Made by a program: the position numbers and the translations under genes. The notes beneath the pieces are model-generated. The model did no database searches. It saw nothing but the letters and a program-made list of their open reading frames with translations, and was not told the DNA's origin. Shown one piece after another: positions 7,300 to 13,638 of a stretch of DNA of 25,486 nucleotides. The stretch's first letter is position 1. Every line of letters begins with the position of its first letter. Source of the DNA: JAAYKS01 sp964479435 (GTDB lineage: Bacteria; Bacillota; Clostridia; Saccharofermentanales; UBA5734); the NCBI GenBank assembly GCA_964479435.1, contig CAYZME010000023.1, forward strand, positions 1 to 25,486. The letters are read 5' to 3'.

Positions 7300-7629
7300 A
7301 TGGTTGCGCTGCCGGTGGCCGGTCTGGATGAGGCCCACGCGGAAACCCGTGTACAAGAAATCGCCGAATGGTTCAAGGTGCTGGGCGATGTCACGCGCAT
7401 CCGCATCATCGAAGCACTGGACGGACAGGAGTATTGTGTCCAGGATCTGGAGGCCCGGCTGGGAATGAGCCAGTCCGCGGTTTCCCATCAATTGCGTACG
7501 TTGAAACAGGCCCGCATGGTGCGGGTCCGCCGCGATGGCAAGAACAGGTTTTACACCCTCGACGACGACCATGTCAGTCTGATCTTCCGCATCGCGGCCG
7601 AACACTTGGATGAAAGGACATCAGGATGA
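7300..7629 (+). CDS. ArsR/SmtB-family metal-responsive repressor, probable Zn/Cd/Co sensor
   Basis: A small winged-helix repressor (109 residues) that would release its operator when metal binds. The helix-turn-helix region is at about residues 46-74 (CVQDLEARLGMSQSAVSHQLRTLKQARMV), with the typical SxSAVSHQL recognition helix. The metal site expected for SmtB/CzrA-type sensors is complete in the last helix: Asp89-x-His91-x10-His102-x2-Glu105. The CadC-type alpha-3 site is not intact, because ELCVCDL is replaced by EYCVQDL with only one Cys. This points to a zinc- or cobalt-type alpha-5 sensor, although the bound metal cannot be read from sequence alone. AGGAGG lies 9 nt before the ATG. Its stop overlaps the start of the ATPase gene by 4 bp (ATGA). 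Confidence 0.93.
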   Translation: MVALPVAGLDEAHAETRVQEIAEWFKVLGDVTRIRIIEALDGQEYCVQDLEARLGMSQSAVSHQLRTLKQARMVRVRRDGKNRFYTLDDDHVSLIFRIAAEHLDERTSG

Positions 7630-9671
7630 AACGGTGGAGGCTCAACAAATCCAATCCGCAAGCGATGGCGGCCTGTGAAACGGCGGCTTGCGCGGCCGGG
7701 GGCGCTGTCGGCGCGCATACGCATGACGCGGATCATGTGCATACGGACGCGTGCCCGACCTGCTCCCATGACGAGACGGATCTGCAACTGAATGTACGCA
7801 ACATCCTCTCCTGGGTGCTGGGAGGGGTGGCGCTGATTCTGGCGTTGACCCGCGTAGGCGGGGAGGCGTGGCGGGTCTTTTGGTTCGCGGTTTCCTATCT
7901 GGCGTTCGGCGGGATGATTTTGCTGCGCGCGCTGCGCAACCTGCTGACCGGCCGCGTTTTTGACGAAAATATGTTGATGGCCGTGGCGACGGTGGCCGCG
8001 TTTGCCATCGGTGAATATCCGGAGGCAGTGGCCGTGGCGCTGTTTTACCGCATCGGCGACGCGTTGCAGGAGCGGGCGGCCGACCGGTCGCGCGCTTCGA
8101 TCCGCGCGCTGGTCGATTGGCGCCCCGAAACGGTCAACCGGCTGGTTGCGGGCGGGACGGAGGCGGTGGCCCCGGAGCTGGTGCAGCCGGGCGATCGGAT
8201 TTTGCTGCGCCCGGGGGACCGCGTCGCCGTGGATGGCCAGGTCGCGGTGGGGCATTCCGAGCTGGATGTCTCGATGCTGACAGGGGAGCCGATTCCGCAG
8301 GAAGTGCAGCCGGGCGATGAGGTTCTGTCCGGCAGCATCAACGGCAGCGGCGTCCTGGAACTGATCGTCAAACGCCCGTATCAGGAATCCGCGGCGGCGC
8401 GGATCCTGGCGTCCGCGGAGCGTTCGGCCGCGCGCAAAGCCCGGGCTGAGCGGTTTATTACCCGCTTCGCGCGGGTCTACACCCCGGTGATGGTGCTGTT
8501 GGCCGTTCTGATGGCGGCACTCGGACCGCTGGCAGCGGGCGGGACTTGGCGGGAATGGATCTATCGGGCTTGTATGCTGCTGGTCATCTCTTGCCCGTGC
8601 GGCCTGGTTTTGTCCGTGCCGCTGGCTTATTTTGCCGGCATCGGCATGGCGGCGCGGCGCGGCATCCTCGTCAAGGGCGGGACCTATCTGGATCGCCTGG
8701 CCGGGATGCGTACGATGGCCATCGACAAGACGGGAACCCTGACGCATGGGCGCCCCGAGTTGGCGGCGATCGAATCCGCTGCCGACAGCCCGTTGAGCGA
8801 AGCGCGGCTGCGGCGTTATTTCGCCGCCATCGAGCGCGACTCCACCCACCCGGTGGCGATGGCGATTCACCAGGCCCTGATGGCGGAACCGCGCGATGGC
8901 GCGTGCGACGTGCAGGCGGAGAAGGTGCGCGAATGGCCGGGCAAAGGGATGGAAGCGGTGATCGAGGGGCGTGTGGTCGTCAGCGGCAAACGTGAATTTT
9001 TGCTGGAGCATGGAGTTACAGGGCTGGCGGACGAGGTTTCTGCTTCCCTGGGTGAACATCAGGGGCAGCCGGTCCTGCTGGCGGTCTATCTGGCGGTGGA
9101 CGGTGTATACGCGGGGCGCGCGTTGCTGGAGGACCGGATCCGCGAGGAAGCGACGGAAGCGGTCCAAACCCTGCAGACACTCGGTGTCGATCGCATCGTC
9201 ATGCTGACCGGCGACACCGGGCAGGCCGCCGCCTCGGTCTCACACCATACCGGAGTCACGGAGTATCACGCCCACTTATTGCCGGACGACAAGGTCGAAC
9301 GGGTCGAGCGGCTGATCCACGAGCAGAATGGCGGGGGTGTGGTGGCGTTTGTCGGCGACGGGATCAATGACGCCCCGGTACTGGCACGCGCCGACGCGGG
9401 GATCGCGATGGGAGGGTCGGGGTCGGACGCGGCGATCGAAAGCGCGGATATTGTCATCTTGTCCGACCGTCTGACGCGGATTGGCGACGCGGTGCGGATT
9501 GCCAGAAAAACCGTCCGCGTGGCGCGGCAGAATGTCTTTTTGTCGCTGACGGTCAAAGCGGCCGTGGTGTTGCTGGCCGCCGCCGGGCTGGGCGGCATCT
9601 GGCAGGCGGTCTTTGCCGACGTCGGGGTGGCCTTGCTAGCCGTGCTCAACGCTTTGCGCGTCACCCGCTGA
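7626..9671 (+). CDS. P1B-type heavy-metal-exporting ATPase (ZntA/CadA-like)
   Basis: Inner-membrane ATPase expected to export Zn2+, Cd2+ or Pb2+. It carries the CPC metal-transport motif (about residue 323, ISCPCGLVLSVP), the phosphorylated Asp367 in DKTGTLT, the HP signature in STHPVAMAI, the TGEP actuator loop (MLTGEPIPQE) and GDGINDAPVLA (about 577). In the last membrane helices, SLTVK and FADVG give the Lys and Asp-x-Gly pattern of the Zn/Cd/Pb (P1B-2) group. No N-terminal GMxCxxC HMA domain is present. Instead the first 50 residues are rich in Cys and His (C17, C22, H31, H33, H37, H39, C43, C46, H48). The product has 681 residues, slightly short for the family for this reason. It is translationally coupled to the ArsR-type gene by an ATGA overlap. 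Confidence 0.94.
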   Translation: MKRWRLNKSNPQAMAACETAACAAGGAVGAHTHDADHVHTDACPTCSHDETDLQLNVRNILSWVLGGVALILALTRVGGEAWRVFWFAVSYLAFGGMILLRALRNLLTGRVFDENMLMAVATVAAFAIGEYPEAVAVALFYRIGDALQERAADRSRASIRALVDWRPETVNRLVAGGTEAVAPELVQPGDRILLRPGDRVAVDGQVAVGHSELDVSMLTGEPIPQEVQPGDEVLSGSINGSGVLELIVKRPYQESAAARILASAERSAARKARAERFITRFARVYTPVMVLLAVLMAALGPLAAGGTWREWIYRACMLLVISCPCGLVLSVPLAYFAGIGMAARRGILVKGGTYLDRLAGMRTMAIDKTGTLTHGRPELAAIESAADSPLSEARLRRYFAAIERDSTHPVAMAIHQALMAEPRDGACDVQAEKVREWPGKGMEAVIEGRVVVSGKREFLLEHGVTGLADEVSASLGEHQGQPVLLAVYLAVDGVYAGRALLEDRIREEATEAVQTLQTLGVDRIVMLTGDTGQAAASVSHHTGVTEYHAHLLPDDKVERVERLIHEQNGGGVVAFVGDGINDAPVLARADAGIAMGGSGSDAAIESADIVILSDRLTRIGDAVRIARKTVRVARQNVFLSLTVKAAVVLLAAAGLGGIWQAVFADVGVALLAVLNALRVTR

Positions 9672-9678
9672 CGAACGG

Positions 9679-9688
9679 GGCAATTGCC
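9679..9688. repeat. Third GGCAATTGCC palindrome, 3' of the metal operon
   Basis: A perfect 10-bp palindrome eight bases after the ATPase stop codon. It repeats the GGGCAATTGC core of the two 32-bp repeats upstream of the same operon (7169 and 7201), so the motif brackets the two metal genes. Confidence 0.6.
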
Positions 9689-9696
9689 GAAAAAAG

Positions 9697-9735
9697 AACG
9701 CCTCACCGGTGGATGTTCTCCCCGGTGAGGCGTTT
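9697..9735. terminator. Bidirectional terminator between convergent operons
   Basis: A perfect 13-bp stem pairs AACGCCTCACCGG (9697-9709) with CCGGTGAGGCGTT (9722-9734) across a 12-nt loop. It is flanked by A-rich sequence on the left (AAAAAAG) and TTTTA on the right, so it can serve the ATPase gene on the plus strand and the flavoprotein gene on the minus strand. Confidence 0.9.
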
Positions 9736-9777
9736 TAGTATTGTGGGATGGGGTCGCGATATGGCCCGCCGACCGGA

Positions 9778-10686
9778 TCAGGTCGCTGCCGCCGCTTGTT
9801 TTTCCCGGGCTTTCTTTTCGCGGACAAATTTTACAGCCGCCAGACCGGCAGCAGCCCCTTCGCCGACGGCCACGGAAATCTGCAAGATCCCGCCGGTGCA
9901 ATCGCCGGCGGCAAAAAAGCCCGGCAAATTGGTGCGGCCGTCGCGGTCGGCGCGGATGGAGTTGCCGGCTTGCTCGATTCCCAGTTTGAGGGCAAAGTCC
10001 ATCGCCGAGGCGGTGCCTTCGGCGACAAAGATGCCGTCGACGCGGGTGCGGCAACCATCTTCATAGACGATTTCCCGCACCTGATCGCCGTCGCCGTCGA
10101 TGCGTGCCAACGGACGCTCGTCAACCGAGGTTTTGTCCGGCAGGTTGTCGAGCGGGTGGCTCAACGCCAACGACCTGCCGTTGGTCAGCCAATAGATCGA
10201 CCCGGCAAAGGGAATCAGATCATGGATTTCATGCAGCGCGAAATCGCCATGGCCGATGACGCCGACGGTTTTGCCGCGGTAGAAAAAGCCGTCACAGATG
10301 GCGCAGTAGCTCACGCCTTTACCTTCGTACTCAGCCAGCCCTGCCAGCCGCGGTTTGCGCTTGGGCATGCCCGCGGCGAGGATCACAGCATGGCTTTCCC
10401 ATGCGCCGGCACTGGATGTGACATGGAAACGGTCATCCCAGGAGATCCCCGTGGTGGTGGCTTCGACAAATTCAACGCCCAGGCGGGTGGCCTGCGCGAT
10501 GGCATTCTTTTGCAGTTGCGGACCCGAGATGGTTTCCGCAAAGCCGTAGTAATTGTCCACTTTGTCCGCTTTGGCCAGCTGCCCGTCATCCTGGGCGATC
10601 ACCAGCACTTTTTGGCCGGCGCGCACGCCGTATAAAGCGGCGGAAATGCCGGCGGGACCCCGGCCGATGATGATGATATCGTACAT
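9778..10686 (-). CDS. Thioredoxin-reductase-like FAD flavoprotein with atypical pyridine-nucleotide site
   Basis: A 302-residue flavoprotein of the thioredoxin reductase fold. FAD-binding GRGPAG starts at residue 8, the redox pair Cys128-x-x-Cys131 is in SYCAICDGFF, and the C-terminal GFFAAGDCTGG block contacts FAD. The second nucleotide fold has a GxGxxA-like GHGDFA (145-150). However, the HRRxxxR element that selects NADPH in classical TrxB is absent, replaced by WLTNGRSLALS (166-176). The family is widespread in anaerobic Bacillota and usually annotated only as FAD-dependent oxidoreductase; some flavoproteins of this fold take electrons from ferredoxin instead of NADPH. An excellent AGGAGG precedes the ATG. 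The gene follows a ferredoxin-like gene with a 58-bp gap and has its own promoter. A lysine/alanine-rich tail ends the protein. Confidence 0.9.
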   Translation of the reverse strand: MYDIIIIGRGPAGISAALYGVRAGQKVLVIAQDDGQLAKADKVDNYYGFAETISGPQLQKNAIAQATRLGVEFVEATTTGISWDDRFHVTSSAGAWESHAVILAAGMPKRKPRLAGLAEYEGKGVSYCAICDGFFYRGKTVGVIGHGDFALHEIHDLIPFAGSIYWLTNGRSLALSHPLDNLPDKTSVDERPLARIDGDGDQVREIVYEDGCRTRVDGIFVAEGTASAMDFALKLGIEQAGNSIRADRDGRTNLPGFFAAGDCTGGILQISVAVGEGAAAGLAAVKFVREKKAREKQAAAAT

Positions 10687-10706
10687 ATCGCATTCCTCCT
10701 GGCACG

Positions 10707-10735
10707 AGTATAGCGCAGATTCGAATCACGGCAAA
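10707..10735 (-). promoter_or_regulatory. Promoter of the flavoprotein gene
   Basis: On the minus strand, -35-like TTTGCC (plus positions 10730-10735) and -10 TATACT (10707-10712) are 17 bp apart. They lie in the short gap after the ferredoxin-like gene, allowing independent expression of the flavoprotein. Confidence 0.6.
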
Positions 10736-10744
10736 TACGCCCGC

Positions 10745-11488
10745 TCAGTCGTCCGCCACGACCGTCCCATCGGTGGCCAGTGTGACCACCTGCCAGGGGA
10801 TCATCTTGCCGCTGGCCAGCAAGGCGTCGGTGGCCGCGCGTTCGAGCCCGCCGCAACAGGGGACTTGCATGCGCACGACCAGGACGCTGCGGATGGAGTT
10901 GTTGCGCAAAATGGCGCCCAGCTTTTCCGCATAATCGACGCCGTCGAGTTTGGGACAACCGATCAGGGTGACGCGCCCGCGCATGTAATCGGAATGCATG
11001 GCCGCGGAGGCGTAGGCCGCGCAATCGGCCGCGATCAGCAGGCGGGCGCCATCCAGCCAGGGGGCGTTGACCGGCACCAACTTGATTTGGCAAGGCCACT
11101 GGGCCAACTGCGAGACAGCCGGCGCTGTGGCTTGTGCCGGTGCTTGCGCGTCTGTGTGGCCGGCGTGGCAGGCACAAGCGGCTGCCTCGGCATGGGGCGC
11201 GGGATTGCGCAGCATCTGTGCTTGTGATCCCGGGCAGCCCCCGCCCGGCAGCCGGCCGCCGGCGGCGATGACCGCGGCGGCGTCAAAGGGGGCCGCGGTC
11301 CGTTCTTCGATGGAGATTGCGCCGGTCGGGCAGGCGGGCAGGCAGTCGCCCAGGCCATCGCAATAGGAATCCGAAACCAGACGGGCTTTGCCGTCGATCA
11401 TCCGCAGCGCCCCTTCGTGGCACGCGTTGACGCACAGGGCACAGCCGTTGCATAGTTCTTCGTTAATTGTGACAATCTTACGTTTCAT
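10745..11488 (-). CDS. Two-cluster 4Fe-4S ferredoxin-like protein with conserved cysteine-rich C-terminal domain
   Basis: A 247-residue iron-sulfur protein. The N-terminal dicluster ferredoxin domain (about residues 1-60) has C13-x2-C16-x2-C19-x3-C23 and C43-x5-C49-x3-C53 followed by Pro, giving two [4Fe-4S] clusters. A low-complexity linker with clustered Cys and His (about 100-125, AACACHAGH) follows. The C-terminal domain has its own conserved cysteines in IAADCAAYA, IGCPKLDG and VPCCGGLE, which may bind another metal or cluster. Proteins of this layout occur in many anaerobes and are annotated only as 4Fe-4S dicluster proteins. It is probably an electron carrier or redox sensor; partner and reaction are unknown. 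AAGGAGAG lies just upstream of the ATG. The downstream flavoprotein gene on the same strand makes a plausible electron-transfer pair. Confidence 0.85.
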   Translation of the reverse strand: MKRKIVTINEELCNGCALCVNACHEGALRMIDGKARLVSDSYCDGLGDCLPACPTGAISIEERTAAPFDAAAVIAAGGRLPGGGCPGSQAQMLRNPAPHAEAAACACHAGHTDAQAPAQATAPAVSQLAQWPCQIKLVPVNAPWLDGARLLIAADCAAYASAAMHSDYMRGRVTLIGCPKLDGVDYAEKLGAILRNNSIRSVLVVRMQVPCCGGLERAATDALLASGKMIPWQVVTLATDGTVVADD

Positions 11489-11532
11489 CGATCTCTCCTT
11501 GGGTTTTTGTCGCAGAGTGCGTTACCATCGAG

Positions 11533-11561
11533 AGTGTATCGGGAATGTGCGCGCCGGTCTG
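11533..11561 (-). promoter_or_regulatory. Candidate activator-dependent promoter of the ferredoxin-like gene
   Basis: On the minus strand, the -10-like TACACT (plus 11533-11538) has only a poor -35 (CAGACC, plus 11556-11561) at 17 bp. If this -10 is used, transcription starts near plus position 11526. The centre of the first 17-bp repeat site (11561-11574) then falls at -41.5, the classic position for a class II activator. Confidence 0.4.
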
Positions 11562-11625
11562 TTGCGAATGCAACATAGTTGCGAACGCACCACCGTTACA
11601 AACGCAACGCAGTTGCGAGCATAGG
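11561..11625. repeat. Four operator-like repeats at exact 17-bp period
   Basis: Four related 14-bp sites begin at 11561, 11578, 11595 and 11612, exactly 17 bp apart. Site 1 is GTTGCGAATGCAAC, a perfect inverted repeat GTTGC-N4-GCAAC. Sites 2 (GTTGCGAACGCACC) and 3 (GTTACAAACGCAAC) keep most of it; site 4 keeps only the left half (GTTGCGAGC). The array fills most of the gap between the divergent ferredoxin-like and aminopeptidase genes and ends five bases before the aminopeptidase ribosome binding site. The layout is that of a cooperative regulator-binding array; the regulator is not identifiable. Confidence 0.75.
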
Positions 11626-11643
11626 ACAAAGGAGTGAAAGATC

Positions 11644-12762
11644 ATGAGAGATAAACGCCTGGATCGCCTGGCAGATATTTTGCTGACCCATTCGCTGGCG
11701 TTGGAAAAAGGAGACGGCTTTCTCGTGTCCGCGACTACGGAGTCGGTGCCGCTGGTCAAGGCCATCCTCCGCCGTGCTGCCGATTTGGGGGTTTACCCGG
11801 TTGTAGAGCTCAGCGATGAAGAGATCACCCGATTGCGTACTGGCCTGTTTGACCCCGGGGAGCCGGCCGCTGTCGCGTTTCTGGATGCCGCCGCCCGCTG
11901 GGAACAAGCGCGCTGGCAGGATCTGAAAGGGCGGATTGCCATCCGCGGCACCACCAACAGCTCTGAGATGGCCGAAGTCGCGTCGGAACGTTTGCGCCTG
12001 GTTACCGCCAGGAACCGGCCGGTCCAGGATCTGATCGTCAACCAGCGCAAGTGGGTGCTGTTCGATTGGCCGACGCGCGGGATGGCCCAGAAAGCCGGAA
12101 TGTCCTACGATCGGTTTTTTGACTTTACGATGGAAGTATCCGACCTAGATTACGCGCGCCTGGAGGCGGCGGAGCAAGTGCTGGCCGGTTATTTGGATCG
12201 CGCCGATCGCGTGCGGATCGAGGGCCCGGACACCGACTTGACATTCTCCATCGCCGGCATCCCTTCGGTTTGCTGTTTTGGCCGCCGCAACATCCCGGAT
12301 GGCGAGGTGTATACGGCGCCGGTGCTGGATTCCGTCGAAGGCGTGGTGACGTATAACGTCCCCACCACGTACTGGGGCCGGGCGTTCCGCCAGGTGCGGC
12401 TGGAATTCCGCGCGGGTGTGATCGTCGCGGCCGATTGCGACGGGGACAAGCAGACGTTGCAAGCGATCCTGGACGCGGACGCGGGGGCCCGCCGCATCGG
12501 CGAGTTTTCCTTTGGCGTCAACCACGCGATCCGCGAGCCGATCGGCAACATCCTGTTTGACGAAAAAATCGGCGGTTCGTTTCATTTGACGCCGGGCGCG
12601 GCGTATGCCAAAGCCGACAACGGCAACCGCTCTTCCATCCATTGGGATCTGATTTCGATCCAACGGCCGGAGTACGGGGGCGGGCGCATTTGGCTGGACC
12701 AGACCCTGCTGCGCGAGGACGGGTTGTTTCTACCGGATGATTTACAGGCGCTAAACCCTTGA
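11644..12762 (+). CDS. M29-family aminopeptidase (AmpS/PepS-like)
   Basis: Cytoplasmic metallo-aminopeptidase that removes N-terminal residues from peptides using a two-metal site. The fold is recognisable from RVRIEGPDTDLTFSIAG, FGRRNIPDGEVYTAPVLDSVEGVVTYN (first metal-binding Glu), IGEFSFGVN (second Glu), GGSFHLTPGAAY (His) and SSIHWDLI (His and Asp), all in family order. At 372 residues it is somewhat short compared with the usual 400-410, mainly in the N-terminal half. GGAG at 11631-11634 gives a good start. It is divergent from the ferredoxin-like gene and sits right behind the 17-bp repeat array, but no convincing plus-strand promoter is visible. Confidence 0.92.
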   Translation: MRDKRLDRLADILLTHSLALEKGDGFLVSATTESVPLVKAILRRAADLGVYPVVELSDEEITRLRTGLFDPGEPAAVAFLDAAARWEQARWQDLKGRIAIRGTTNSSEMAEVASERLRLVTARNRPVQDLIVNQRKWVLFDWPTRGMAQKAGMSYDRFFDFTMEVSDLDYARLEAAEQVLAGYLDRADRVRIEGPDTDLTFSIAGIPSVCCFGRRNIPDGEVYTAPVLDSVEGVVTYNVPTTYWGRAFRQVRLEFRAGVIVAADCDGDKQTLQAILDADAGARRIGEFSFGVNHAIREPIGNILFDEKIGGSFHLTPGAAYAKADNGNRSSIHWDLISIQRPEYGGGRIWLDQTLLREDGLFLPDDLQALNP

Positions 12763-12777
12763 TTTTGGCGTATTTAC

Positions 12778-12806
12778 TGCAAAATGAGCCCGCCTTGTGC
12801 TAGTAT
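12778..12806 (+). promoter_or_regulatory. Candidate extended -10 promoter of the small membrane protein gene
   Basis: TAGTAT (12801-12806) is preceded by TG at the extended -10 position (12798-12799), with a weak -35 TGCAAA (12778-12783) 17 bp upstream. It is the best candidate in the 121-bp gap. Confidence 0.4.
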
Positions 12807-12883
12807 TTTACTATCAGGCGTTTGCCAAACCATTGTCAGGCCAAACCACTCGCCGGAAACGGCAGGGAAAGCGAGGAATCATT

Positions 12884-13528
12884 ATGAGCGACGGCAATCA
12901 ATCTCAACCCGCCCCGAATCAGAGCACCGTTCCTCCCACCACCGACCAGATGATCGGTGATGCCACTTCCGTGCTGGGATCTTTTATCAAAGATCCGGTC
13001 GGCGCGGTCCGCGCGGCGTGGGATCAAAAGAAGATCGTGATGGCATTGCTGGTCGCCGCCGGCCTGGTGGCATTGCAGTTACTCAGCTCATTGATCAGCG
13101 GCATCCATTACAAGACGAAGTTTGGCACCATTCTCGGCAATTGGCTGCGCGGCTCGATTGTTGAGATCGTTCTTTTGGTGGTCATCGCCTTTGTGGTGAC
13201 CCTCCTGGTGCGCGGGCACTCGACGGCAGGTTTCGTCGGTGCGCTTTCAGGAGTGGGTGCCGCCGCGGTCCCGTATCTGGTAGGATTCGCGTTGAGTGTG
13301 GTTTTACTCCTGATTAAGACCATCCTCTCGTTTGGAATCATCATTTGGATCTGCGACATTGCCCGCAGCGCCCTGGGCACCCCGCTCTTGCTGGCGATGT
13401 TCGTCCTGTTGGCCCTGGCCGTTCGCCGCAAGACCATCGACGAAAGCGACTACGTGGTCGCCCGCAATACGGTCGCGCTGGCAGTGGCGTACTTTGTCGC
13501 CGGTCAGGTGCTCTGGTTGATCCTCTGA
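12884..13528 (+). CDS. Uncharacterised polytopic membrane protein, Yip1-like
   Basis: A 214-residue protein whose first 35 residues are hydrophilic and rich in Gln, Pro, Ser and Thr. This is followed by a short amphipathic stretch and five or six hydrophobic segments at about 50-72, 92-110, 115-142, 145-160, 165-182 and 193-214. The pattern of closely spaced helices after a cytosolic N-terminal tail resembles bacterial Yip1-domain proteins, but no diagnostic motif was found, so this is only a resemblance. The ATG at 12884 is chosen because GAGGA lies about 7 nt upstream. An in-frame upstream start at 12797 would add a basic, unlikely tail and lies inside the proposed promoter. The gene stands alone between the aminopeptidase and serS and is followed by a stable hairpin. 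Confidence 0.75.
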   Translation: MSDGNQSQPAPNQSTVPPTTDQMIGDATSVLGSFIKDPVGAVRAAWDQKKIVMALLVAAGLVALQLLSSLISGIHYKTKFGTILGNWLRGSIVEIVLLVVIAFVVTLLVRGHSTAGFVGALSGVGAAAVPYLVGFALSVVLLLIKTILSFGIIIWICDIARSALGTPLLLAMFVLLALAVRRKTIDESDYVVARNTVALAVAYFVAGQVLWLIL

Positions 13529-13575
13529 GTCAGAGGTCTCGACCTGAGTTCACTCATATCCTGTTGTAACCCGCG

Positions 13576-13617
13576 GCGGGCGGAGCCTGGCTCAGGCGCC
13601 GCCCGCTGTGTATTTAT
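13576..13617 (+). terminator. Probable terminator before serS
   Basis: GCGGGCGG (13576-13583) pairs with CCGCCCGC (13599-13606) and, after an A-G mismatch, GCCTG (13585-13589) pairs with CAGGC (13593-13597) around a GCT loop. The 13-bp stem is very stable. The following TGTGTATTTAT is only moderately U-rich, so termination may be partial. No T-box (specifier loop or conserved T-box sequence) is seen before serS. Confidence 0.65.
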
Positions 13618-13638
13618 GCCATCGGAGGCTTGTCGACC

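Noticed and set aside
7551..9167. Long open frame of 538 codons on the minus strand
   Set aside because: It lies antisense to the metal ATPase gene, whose motifs are complete. Its product is a low-complexity Arg/His/Gln-rich sequence, typical of shadow frames in GC-rich DNA.
12797..12883. Upstream in-frame start for the small membrane protein
   Set aside because: It would add a basic 29-residue tail starting inside the proposed promoter. GAGGA fits the ATG at 12884 better.
13529..13638. Possible T-box riboswitch before serS
   Set aside because: The 110-bp leader has one terminator-like hairpin, but no specifier stem and no conserved T-box core sequence.
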